Source: Anarhynchus alexandrinus
Taxonomy: Eukaryota > Chordata > Aves > Charadriiformes > Charadriidae
DNA: 64,000 nt
Assembly (NCBI GenBank): GCA_008711295.1
Contig: VUYV01000063.1
Span: forward strand, 2,031,978-2,095,977
Direction of reading: 5' to 3'
The position numbers and the translations under genes are program-made. Below, in pieces: positions 11,337 through 21,242 of the stretch (positions within the stretch are counted from its first letter, which is position 1; each line of letters starts with the position of its first letter). The notes below the pieces were generated by a model that was not told the DNA's origin, made no database searches, and saw nothing but the letters and a program-made list of their open reading frames with translations.

Positions 11337-11877
11337 CGTGAGAGAAGAGAGGTGCTGTGATTTAGCAATGAGCAGAGCTTGGAAGAGCCAGAGGCTCGGT
11401 TGCCTCCCCCCGGGGATGCCCGGGCTGCCGTACCCGCTGGCACTGCCCATCTTCCCGGCTCCAGGCAGAGCCGCATCCCGAGCCAATTTTCGTGTATTCC
11501 AGGGATGCTCCGTCACAGGTTGTTTCCAGCTCCGTCCCGCCGCACCGTTGCCGGCAGTAGCTGGGTGTTTCTGATCACCTCCGCAATCCTGGCGCCGTTC
11601 CACCTCTCGGTCTGACTCCAGATGGCAGGATGAGGTTTCCTTGGTTTGATCTGTACTACAACAGACTTTTAAACAGTGTTTTGTCGCGACCGTTTCCAGC
11701 CCTGAGCTGAGCTCCCCTCTCAGAAAGACCACTGCTCAGAAAAGCGAAAGAAAAGCCCCCAAAACTGTTGAGGATTGAATGTGAATGGCTCGGGGGAGGC
11801 TACATTCGAGGTTTGATTCTTGTTTCAACTCTGCGTATTATGGAGATACGTCTGATGCAGAGATATCTGATTCAGAT
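10681..11877. other. Non-coding DNA with a long A-tract
   Basis: Mixed sequence holding the poly(A) run at 11301-11335. A 247-codon minus-strand frame at 10989-11732 passes through this run as a string of phenylalanines, so I treat it as spurious. No gene is recognised. Confidence 0.45.
11301..11335 (+). repeat. Poly(A) run of 35
   Basis: Thirty-five consecutive A bases. No AATAAA signal or recognisable retroposed body precedes it, so it may be a simple homopolymer expansion or the tail of a very old insertion. Confidence 0.95.
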
Positions 11878-11983
11878 ACGCTGGAGATTCACAAAATTTG
11901 CCTGGGCGAGACAATCTGATCTATTTGGATCTACTCTGAGCAGGAGGTGGGACTATATGACCTCTAGACATCCCTTCCAAAAA
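11878..11983 (+). mobile_element. CR1 LINE, 3'-end fragment
   Basis: The order of words matches the end of avian CR1 elements: CTGGAGATTC, GCCTGGGCGAGACAATCTGAT, then GAGCAGGAGGTGGGACTATATGACC and CATCCCTTCCAA. CR1 copies end in the same series (GGTTGGACTAGATGACC, then TCCCTTCCAA) before a short octamer repeat. That repeat is missing here. The fragment is sense on the plus strand, heavily mutated, 5'-truncated like most CR1 insertions, and non-functional. Confidence 0.75.
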
Positions 11984-13437
11984 ATTAGCAAAACCTAAAA
12001 ACCCGGTATTGATAGTCTTAAAAAATGACTTGTGAGATACAAACATCAGTCGTACACCTTAAACCAGCAGGTATATGCAGAGCTACAGATTATCCACGGC
12101 AATATAAAGTCCCCCAAAGACAGGCTTATTAGAGATATTTAGTCCACCAATCTGAACTATTAGGAACACTTTGGGGGTGAAAAAAAAAAAAAAAGAAAAA
12201 CAAACCCACATAATTTTCTTTCCTCTGAGCCAACATAACCAGAGCAGAAACAGGCAATAGCCATAGAGGATGGCAACTCCAGAAAAGGGGCAGTCTGGGT
12301 ATTCACAGTTGAAAGGATTTTCGGGATTATAGACCTGTTTCTCATTTCCTCCTTGCTTGCGGCTCCCCCACAAAAGGGAGATGGGGAGCAAAGTTGACTG
12401 GAACTGGTCAAAGTGCAACAACTGCTGAAGTCTCAGCGCACAAAAGCTAATGCACAACCCAACTACTCTGCAGTTGGACACCAGCATAATGTTCAGGCAA
12501 ACCCTTTGCTGGCAGTACTAGCCACACTCCATGCTTTGCTGTTGCAGCCTCTGGACCATCATGCTGCAAGTTTGCTAAAGAAAATCTGAAGTCCCAGTCC
12601 CATGACACAGACAGAGCTTGCACCAAAGAGATGGAGAGCTGCTAACGTGTTAGTGTGGCACTACACATCTTGTTGCACATGTTGCCAGGTAGTGCCATCT
12701 TAGGTGCCATCTTAGGATGCTTCTCAAATCCTTCAGTGGCTCCAAATTTGGGGGCAGACCAAGACTTCTCAACATTTTTAAGACCGTTATAGGAACAAGA
12801 GCAATATTGCGTTTGGTCTAGTAGTGGCACTCCGATGTAAGGACCCTTGGGGAAATTTAATGGCACATACACTTTCTACTTCTTTCACTTACAGACACTT
12901 GCAGCCAACTCGCTCTGATCTCGTCAGATCTTCTCAGAGCGGGAGGTGGCACTCCATCTTTTTTCCCAACCCCACAAGCTGCCCTCCAGCTTGCTGTTTC
13001 TCCTGCTATGGGCCCACAACATTTCATAGTTTTTCTGGCTTTCATCTTTACACTGGAGGTCCCCAAGGCTGCAGGGCGGGAGTGATGCCGTGGTCATAGT
13101 GTAGGGTATATGCTCTGTGGACATTTCTAAGCAGAGCTCAGTTGTCTGCCCCCCTAAGACTTTCTTCTCCAGTGCTTTCCTGATGTTTCTCCTGTCTGTC
13201 TTCTCAGAGGTCAGGATATATAGTTTTGACCCTCAGTGTCACTCCATGTGTGCACGGAAAAGGCAGGAGAAGCCAGGATGGGAAACACCTCCAGGCTGGG
13301 CTCTTTGTAGGGAAAACCAGACTCAAACTCAGGTGTGGTCACCTGAGGTCACCTCACCCACACAAACATGGTCATTGCCATTATAAGTATATTTTAAAAA
13401 AATGTTGACCAGGAAAAATGTGTGGCCCATTGCACTG
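11984..13437. other. Non-coding DNA with a small direct repeat
   Basis: No gene is recognised. The 12-mer TGCCATCTTAGG occurs twice in tandem near 12696-12718. A 134-codon minus-strand frame at 12083-12487 includes an A-tract read as phenylalanine and is unconvincing. A poly(A)-type run lies at 12180-12194. Confidence 0.4.
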
Positions 13438-13930
13438 CCCGGGGGCTCAGCATCCTCCGCCCGCTGCCTGGATCAGACCTCGGCGCGCTGGCGAGTGGGG
13501 AGCTGTGGGTCAGGATGCGCTCAGCGTTTCCCGTAACGAATCCCCTCGGTGCTGGCAAGACCCAAGCCCCGTCCCTGCGGTGGGGACTGCTACCCCGACA
13601 AAATTAAAGAGATCAGATTTACAAGGAGGATAAAGCCGAAACGTCCCCGGAGGCAGCGCGCCTGCTGCCACCTTGGAAAGGGCTTGGGGACAGGGACAAG
13701 CTCTGCAGCTGAGTGCTGGGAGGGGGGTGTTTGCTGGTGCCAGTGGAGGGTTTCCCCCCCCTTTTCACACAGAAGCAGTGTGCCATCTCCCCCAAACGCA
13801 GCCTGGCTGGCGAGCGCGGTGCCAGCGTCTGCGTGCCAGCTCTGCAGGGCTGTGTGTGCCGCTTGTGATCCATCTGCAGAAGGCAGCACGTGCCAGTGGC
13901 TGTGCGCAGGGTGGGCTGCGCCGCCGAGTC
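13438..13930. promoter_or_regulatory. GC-rich, CpG-enriched block
   Basis: The CpG density is highest at about 13438-13560, including TCGGCGCGCTGGCGAG near 13480. Open frames of 60-120 codons occur in several phases, as expected by chance at this composition. The block runs into an A-rich tract and an assembly gap, so it could be the body of a retroposed GC-rich transcript or an orphan CpG islet. The sequence does not settle this. Confidence 0.3.
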
Positions 13931-13977
13931 CATTACAGGAAAAAGTCCATAGCATAATTAAAAAAATTAAAAAAAAA

Positions 13978-14000
13978 NNNNNNNNNNNNNNNNNNNNNNN
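13978..14000. other. Assembly gap of 23 N between A-tracts
   Basis: Twenty-three undetermined bases lie between A-rich runs on both sides (13960-13977 and 14001-14010). This suggests an unresolved long poly(A) or A-rich repeat. The open frame at 13549-14160 crosses the gap and should be ignored. Confidence 0.97.
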
Positions 14001-15837
14001 AAAAAAAAAACAACAAAACCCCCATGTTTTTTCTTGCTACACTGATTTTTCCCTCTTCAGTTTAAAATTCCCTATTGGCTTTAATCAAACTCAGGCAAGA
14101 TTCACGAGCTTGGTCAATTTAGGGATTTTTTGGAGGGGGGAAAAACTCAGGTTGTTGTAGTTTTTTTTTTAAACCAAAGGGAAAAAAAAAAAAGAGGGTT
14201 TTTTGCCAAGCAGGTTTTCCCAAGTTCTCATAGCTCTACATTATGTGGCTCTGTGTCTGGAGCAGGCTCCAAGCCTGACTTCCAAACGACCTGGAAGGGG
14301 TCCTAAACCAATGTGGCTGCAGGCGAGTGGGAGCTGGGCTCGGCGGATAGCTGCAGCGCTGGAGGAGACAGACAGGAATCCCAAATTGCGAAATCTGCTT
14401 CACCTCCAAAAGGCAGAAAAACTCACAGGCTCCGGGCTTGTAGTTTTAAAGGTATTTAGCGACATTATTTTCCTGGAGATGTCTAAGTAAGACTCAGCTT
14501 GAAGCCCCTACTCAAAAAAAAAAANTTATTCTATCACCTTGTTATCTCTGTGAAAAAAAGAAAAAAAGTGGTAAATACACAACTACAATTGCTTTTTACC
14601 TTCCCATCGCTCCAAATATTGAATCTAGCCACGGTTGAGTCCCAGATGGTGAAGCATTTAACTTAATTTTCTAACCTCTTTTGGGGCTCAGTTTAATTTA
14701 TTAAGAGGTTACTCTCAGGACAGATCACGCGACACGTAACTGTAAATTGAACCAGGTATATCTGTGATTTACTAACTGGGTGACTTGCAAGCTCAAAAAT
14801 AGTAATCCTCTAACACATGCTGCAGCAGGACGGGAGTTACGAGTGTGTGTTGGATGCCTGCGGAGAGGGCAGGGATCGAGTTCGAAATCTTACGGCTTTC
14901 CTTGCCTGCAGCGGTAGGACATCTTATGGCTCCTTGCTACCTCTCCTCGGAGCTGCACAAGCAGCAAGCTCAAATTTCATCCCCGTTCACGGCCTTAGCC
15001 TTGGCCTGGAAGTGAATTTGTTCGGTAGTCACCGTGAGAAACGCCGTTAGCTCCCCCAAGTTCAGAACAAGCGGTATTTCCATTTTTTCTCCGCCTGTTG
15101 CAATAATTCAGCGTGCCGCCTGGCCTTACTGATGCCTCTTGAGCTGAGTACGCACCAGAGCTGGAAAGCCATCCTTATTTTCCCACTATTTTGATGCTTC
15201 TTTAAGTATTACTTCCCGTGTCAGCTTCTTCCATTGGATTTGGGATGGGAACTGCACCGTCCCCTGTGTGTTGCCCCACCACGTAGAGCCACCATAGGCT
15301 CCTCTGCCCAACTGGTGGTCCTTGGGCATCTTTGCTGGCCTGTTCCTCAGTGTCATGATGCCAACGGCAGCACTTGTGGTCACCCTGCTAGTTCCAAAAA
15401 GCCAGAAATTTTCATCGTGTCAGGCCAACGCACACCATTTGAATAGATGCCCATCACGATACGAACAGTAAACTCAGGGCAGCGCTGGTGTGAAAGCACA
15501 ATCTCTCCTTCATTGGCGCAGGGCTCGTGCCCAGCGGAGCTCTGAAATAAAGCCTTTCCAGAGGAGATTGGGAACCTCCTAGCTGTTTCCCAGATGAAGA
15601 AAGAGTGACCAATGACTTCATAGCAAGTGAAAGAAGAGGGACGCGTGCCAGGGAGAGATGGTGTATGCGATAGAGCCGTTTTCTGCTCGGCCGCTGTTTT
15701 ATTGTAGCTTTTGGAACGCACCAGCGCTGTGGTTATTAATTTATTACTATGCGAATTCCAGCTGTTGATTGTGTGTTTTACTCATGACCAGGAAAAATAG
15801 CCACTTGCTGAGGCTGAGAGTCAATGAATTTCAGACT
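14001..15837. other. Non-coding DNA with a single-base gap
   Basis: Begins A-rich after the gap. Another N lies at 14525 at the end of a 12-A run. The rest is mixed composition; short frames at 14203-14490, 14817-15050 and 15380-15721 have no recognisable product. A T-loop-like word at 14880-14889 lacks the rest of a tRNA. Confidence 0.45.
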
Positions 15838-15990
15838 TCCTCGTGGAAGCCCATCCACCCGCGCCGGCGCTGGCGGTGGTGGCCGGCGGTGGCTCGCGGC
15901 ACCCGGCAGGACGGTGCCTACGGCGTGGGGAAAGGCGACCTGCAGTTTGGCAGGGGACCAGGCTGGGTTGCCACAGCTGGGGGGAGCTGA
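15838..15990. promoter_or_regulatory. Very dense short CpG islet
   Basis: About 15 CpGs occur in roughly 105 bp (15840-15945), including CCGCGCCGGCGCTGGCGG. The density is among the highest in the window and drops sharply on both sides. No exon or promoter motif can be tied to it. Confidence 0.4.
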
Positions 15991-17174
15991 AGAGCTGCTG
16001 AAAAGGGTTTAGGCTTAAATAAAGGTCTTCCTCTAAGGCAGGGGTAGGGTTTTGTGTCGGGGAAGGGGGACTGAAAAGAAAGGGCCATATGTTTTAGGCC
16101 GTTATAAATTACACCCACTCTTGCCTCGGTGCTGCGTCAAAGATGAAGCGAGCGTGTTTTATTAATAACAGAGATAAACTCGGGCTCTCGGCTCCGTGGG
16201 GTGGGAAAGGAGTGGCTGGCTTGTGAGGTCCTCCCAGCATCTCCCCCACGGAGAAGCCCGGTCCTGCCACCCTCGAGCTGCACCTCGGTGGGGTGTTTTG
16301 CAAGACGGCAGACCCTGCCCCTTCAGTTTTCCCTGCCCAGTGTTCATACTCGATGTTTAAATCAATTACATAGACATTTAAGTCTCTTTCACATGCCAGC
16401 ACATGGCCCTCGTAAGCCTTCAGGGTTGGGGGCAAGGAGGGGGGTGTTGGCTTTTGCGAGCAGTATGTACATTAATTCAAACGTAAAGAGGGGCAGTAAA
16501 TCACTTAATGCCTGAATCAAGTTAGTTGTTGTTGTTTTGGTGAATTGGGACCATATTCGGGACTATAATAACCTAATAATGGACAGTGCAGGCATAGACC
16601 ACACTGTAATGTATATTGTAGGGGAATATGGTAATAGTCTGAAATGGCAATTCTCCTAAATAAATAGCACATCAACTTACTTAAACCTAATCATAAATGG
16701 GACAAATTGGACCCATGTGCAAACAGAAACCCGAGCAGAACGCAGGAGTTAAAGAAGCCATTGTTTCCCAGCCTGACCCTGGGCAGAGAAAGCCTGTGTC
16801 AGGTTACATCTGTTAAAATGATTCTAATGCCAGCCCAGTATTTTAATTATAAATATATAAAACATTTAATAAGAAGACATTCTGGGCTTACTAAGCCTTT
16901 AAAAACTGGATGTGGGCGGAGCGGGTAGAATGGTATTCCATGTGCCCCAGACAGAGTGCCAGCGTATAATGATTGAATGTTTTCCTGTAATAAATTGAAA
17001 AAATCTGGTTTGTAAGAATGGATCCAAATCACTTGGCATTAGAAAGGTAATTTGTTACCTAGCTTCCTCTTGGAAACGGACTGCTTCCAAGTTTGCTGGA
17101 ACTTAGTTTCTAGGGACTGCGATGTCCAAAAAGAGAAAGAAAGAACAACCGGGATGCTTATGGCTCTGATGTTA
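15991..17174. other. Non-coding DNA
   Basis: GC-rich at first (16180-16340, open on both strands), then AT-rich from about 16500 with TAATTATAAATATATAAAA words near 16850. No repeat family or gene is recognised. Confidence 0.45.
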
Positions 17175-17252
17175 AAACACACACACACTCACACAGAGGC
17201 ATACACACACACACGCTGGGTTTTCTGCTTCTCTCTCTCTCTCTTTTTTTTC
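17175..17252. repeat. Compound CA and CT microsatellite
   Basis: Two CA runs (about 17176-17194 and 17201-17214) are followed by a CT run and T-tract at 17229-17252. An A-rich tract follows at 17304-17327. These are ordinary microsatellites. Confidence 0.9.
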
Positions 17253-17503
17253 CTTCTCGGTTTTTCAGTCCCTCTCATGGCTCCAAACACAAGATTCAGC
17301 AGCCAAAAAAAGAAAAAAAAAAAAAAAGAGGTTACTCAGGACAAAAGCCAGATCTATAGCCACCTTCTTTGTACCTTTCCAAATCTCAAGCCTGCTTAAT
17401 TATGATTAATTGCCACATGGATAATCAGATACAGTTTCAAAAGGTTGGAGATGACAGTCCAAGGACACCAGGGAAGAAGGAAGGTTCGCCTTTGTTACAA
17501 GCT

Positions 17504-17527
17504 AAAAAAAAAAAAAAAAAAAAAAAA
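17504..17527 (+). repeat. Poly(A) run of 24
   Basis: Twenty-four A bases follow AAGCT. On the minus strand this is a T-tract just downstream of the candidate exon at 17592-17747, so it is not a poly(A) tail for that unit. Confidence 0.95.
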
Positions 17528-17565
17528 TACCAGGTCCCTTCCTCAGCCCATAACCTTTTCTTATT

Positions 17566-17829
17566 TTAACAATTCCAAACGGAATTAATACCATCAGTAT
17601 ATTGTTCCCGCTCCTGGGAATTGAACTTCAACTGTACAATTTCTGCAGCTGTCAGTTTTTTCAGCCCTCCTGTCAATAACGCAATGTTGGGGTGCCCTTC
17701 TTCTTGAATGAAAGCAGTTTCAAGTTTCTGCTTTATGTCTGTGCTTTCTGGGTGGTGTGACATGATGAGAAAGTATAAAAAATAATAACAGCAGTTAAAA
17801 AGCTTCCACTCTTGACTTAACTGGATCAA
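17566..17829 (-). other. Orphan ORF, possible symmetric exon
   Basis: I do not recognise the product. The 87-codon frame has an unusual second half for a chance ORF: hydrophilic and helix-like, rich in E, K and Q, containing GGLKKLTAAEIVQLKF and SQEREQY. On the minus strand a possible splice acceptor (CACCCAG, ending at 17748) and donor (GATG/GTATTA at 17591-17590) would bound an exon of 17592-17747. That is 156 bp (52 codons), starting and ending in phase 1, so it could be skipped without a frameshift. The pyrimidine tract before the acceptor is only moderate. It may be an exon of a gene lying mostly outside the window, a fossil exon, or chance. Confidence 0.2.
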
Positions 17830-19675
17830 ATGTAATAGACTACAGTCTTTTCTCCTGATTTCCTTTGCTTGTTTTAGAAAACACTGTGAAAAGTGCAGGA
17901 GATTTTGTCTTGCCAGCTCTTTCCTCCATTTAAAATCCCTTTGGCTAAGTCAAGGATCACAGTATGTCATTTCCAGCCTAACAGAAGTGCTGGGCCTTGT
18001 TCAGCTCCTATTACTAGGAGGCAAATCCCTAGGTTGCAGGCGCCAGTGTTTCTGCCTTTGGCTCCTTTCCCAGTATTGTTTCCTTCATTACATTCCAGAG
18101 TGCCTCTCAGCCAGTTAATGTTTGCACTGGGAGGTCCAAATATCCAGCAATCAGCACTGAACTTTTCTCTTTTTGTTGAGAATTGCAGGTTTCAAACGCA
18201 ATCACCGGCTTTAAAGAAAAACTTACAGGTGAACACAACAGCACTAATTTCCATTTTATTCACAAACAGTTATATTTTCTGCAGTTTCTCCATACGCACT
18301 CGTAAAACGCTTGCAGAAGATGTCTGGCTTTTTCGGAGCTTGTAGGGACTGGGCTTGTTTTATGGATTTTGGGGTAAAGGCTGCCCTCCGCGCACCTCTC
18401 CCACCACACCGCCGCACAGTAACACAATAACTCCCATGCTCGGACGTTATCTCCGGACCTTATTCCCAGTAACGGGGTTGCATATACTCATTTTTATTAA
18501 AAATGTAGCGAGCTGAAAACGGATGCAATAATTTGGATGACGTGGAGGGTCGAAGCGTTCGCACGGGCTTCCGCCTCTCTCCTGTGCGCACGGGGTGGGA
18601 GGTTTGGTTTCTAAATTACTTTGGGCGTCATTTAATTTGTAAGAGTAAGGGCAAGTTGTAGCTTTTGGGACTGTTTGCATCCAAGGCACTGGGAGGTGTG
18701 GAAGAGATTTATAGCCTAGGTTTTCCGTTGGATATTGATTTTCCCATATGGCTGACCCGGGGGGTGGCTTTGGGTGGCTCCAGGGGCTCCACCAAGATGC
18801 ACCCAGGAGGGACGGTCACCTCTGAGAGCAGCACCCCTATTCTCCTGCCACCAAAAACCCCTGTAAACAGCGAGAAAACTTTCACCGACAGAGGATAAGG
18901 CTCTTTATTTTCAGAAGCTGTGTCAGGCTGTACCTTTGGCAATTAGAATTGTACTATAGGAAGACTATATATAGACAGCCAAGTATAGTTTGCTTTCTAT
19001 GGGTTTACTATTAAGCTTCAAGAACTAGCTACGGGTCACAGGCTCGATTGAGCAATTTTAAAAGTCCACAACGTTTCCTGGTGGGGAAAGGAAAAAAAAA
19101 AAAATGTACAGGTTGGGAAATCCTCAGTGTTTTCCATAAAGCCTCCAGCTATGCTTCCACCCATGATCATATGTCATATGGATGGTGTCATAGTGTCCTA
19201 AGGGTGTTAGCTCACAGCGATGATATCGAATTCATGGAAGTGTATATGCTCAGAGAGAATACTAATGTTAACTCAGTCTAAATAACAACACTGCCAAAGG
19301 AGGAAAGCAAAAGATGAAATACAGTGGATTTCAGGAGGCAACAAGCTCTCATTTATTAAGATCACAGGCATTTTACAGGTTACAAATCATAAAGCAGAAA
19401 TAACTTCATAATATACAGGTCAGGAATGTGCCTGGGATATTGAGGAACTATTTCCTTGGCAATAATCTGCCACAGATAGTCAGAAGCGTGCGTTTTCTGG
19501 CACAACAAATCATTGCTGATTAATTTTGTCTGCCTTTGTCTCAGAGAAGCGACGAGACACTTCACTGTGTGTTTTGTACGTACTCTGCTTCCGCGCTATT
19601 CTTTCTCAGTGCATAATTATTTTTTTTTTGCAAGATAGGCCAAACACAATACTCTTTTGTTTTACTTCTTTTTGA
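17830..19675. other. Non-coding DNA
   Basis: Mixed to AT-rich sequence. The 150-codon plus-strand frame at 17893-18345 is not recognised. An A12 run lies at about 19091-19104, and TATATATAG-type words near 18966 have no promoter context. I see no repeat family. Confidence 0.45.
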
Positions 19676-19880
19676 CATCATTTTTGCCCGCGCGCAGCCT
19701 GCCCGCGCTCGCAGCGGTTAAGTGTGCGAAGTCGAGGTACAGCCTCCCACGGCAGCACAAGGCGGAGGCTGACACCGCTCCGAGCCCACCGGAGGATGTG
19801 TTCAGTCCCCGGCAGGAGCAGGGGAGAGGAGCAGCCCTGGGAACGCGCCCATCCACGCAAGCGCTTCTCCAGCCCGGAGG
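19676..19880. promoter_or_regulatory. CpG-dense islet
   Basis: Starts abruptly after T-rich DNA with CCCGCGCGCAGCC and continues through GGAACGCGCCC near 19839. CpGs are several times denser than in flanking DNA. Frames of 60-105 codons are open on both strands, as expected by composition. This is a candidate orphan promoter or enhancer; no TATA box or exon is evident. Confidence 0.4.
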
Positions 19881-21124
19881 AGGGAGGTGTGGAAGGGTAC
19901 CTTCACGGTGGACACGGTAGCAGCAATGACAAACTGGGATCTTTGTCCTCTCTGCTGACACTCAGGGACAAGTCCCAGTGCAGGATGTGGAAATTACCGC
20001 AAGAACAGAAGAAAGAAGAGAGACTGGAGTTTCTCACTTGAGGAGCAGCAAAAGCAGGGCTGGATGCAGCTGCAAAGCCGAGGGAAGGACTGTACGGCAC
20101 TGCAGCATCTTCCCCCACGCTTTATTTATTGCATCCCAGAGCCAGCCAGGCTGGATGGTGGTCTGCCTCATCGGCCTCCTGTAGGAACTCCACAGCATCC
20201 CCAGAAGGACAATAGATATGATAAATGCCAAAGGCAATGTCAAAACCCATAACTTTCCTAACATTAACTTAATATTCACAGCTATTAAACATCAACAGAT
20301 CAGAAATGGAGTATCTCCAAAGCAGGTGTAAACTTCTCCGGGCTCCCCGTGCTGGTGGTGTGAGACAGCCGAGCGTGTTATCGTTTCTGAGTATGCTCTC
20401 CGCTTCCTCAAAGTTTCTGGGCTTTTGATAGAGATTCCCAGTTCCCTATTGGTGATAATGAATCACTCTGAAACAGGCTGTGGGAGAGACTCTTCAAGAA
20501 GTGAGATAGGTGTGGTGTTTCAGGGGCTCAGGAGAACCCAGGCAGGCAGGATTCGCTGCTGTGATGGATAAACACGGAGCAGAAACATCCAGAGGAGGGA
20601 GGTTTTGGGGATTTGTCCATCAGTGGAGGGCATTCCCCCAGAAGGAGGTGGAGGATGAATAGCGCACTTGCAAAACTGTAGTTGCAAGGTACCCAAAATG
20701 TTTTATTTAATGGTTTGTGAGCACTCAGTCAGATTTGGAGAGGAGGATGGCTTTGAATTCCCCTCCATCAGTGTCTCAAATCCCCTCCACAGTGCACAGG
20801 CTCCTCAGTTCACAACAAGGGTAAGAAATAATCAGATTTGGGGGGGGAAAAAGTGGTAGCACCAAGCCCTCCTTGCAGAACAAGATCTGGTCATATAAAC
20901 CACCCACCATCTGCAGAGAGTGCGTGTTTTGGGCATGATGGTGCAGCCCTTTGAGCGCTTCGGTCAACACATTGGCGGGAGCTTGTACCCGCCCAGAGAG
21001 GCTCCCGGGCTTGACATCGCCTCCTTGGCTGAAGCGGGGTGGGCTTTGCTTGTTTCAGATATGGCAACATCTCCCAAAGTTTCCCTCCACCCCCATATCT
21101 CCCAAATGAGAGAAAACTACTGAA
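19881..21124. other. Non-coding DNA between two CpG islets
   Basis: Mixed composition with short unrecognised frames on both strands. No transposable element, RNA gene or clear motif is seen. Confidence 0.45.
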
Positions 21125-21242
21125 CCCGGACCCTGGGCGCTGCCCTGGATCTCCCGCACCTGAGAAGAGTGGGTCGGGGAAGGCTCCGCTGCCGTCGCGG
21201 GCGGCTGCAGCAGTTCCCGGCGCTCCTTCTTGCGTCGGGAAA
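21125..21242. promoter_or_regulatory. Short CpG-dense islet
   Basis: CpG-rich segment including CCGCTGCCGTCGCGGGCGG near 21187. It is brief and flanked by CpG-poor DNA. No further support for a promoter. Confidence 0.35.

Noticed and set aside
10989..11732. 247-codon minus-strand frame
   Set aside because: A 35-base A-run supplies a phenylalanine string; no domain is seen and the rest is unremarkable.
12900..12950. Possible 5S rRNA-like segment (CTCTGATCTCGTCAGATC)
   Set aside because: Only one short word resembles 5S; the promoter box and the remaining helices are missing.
13549..14160. 203-codon plus-strand frame
   Set aside because: It crosses the 23-N gap and A-tracts, so its continuity is not real evidence.
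14880..14889. GTTCGAAATC, like a tRNA T-loop
   Set aside because: No cloverleaf can be built from the flanks on either strand.
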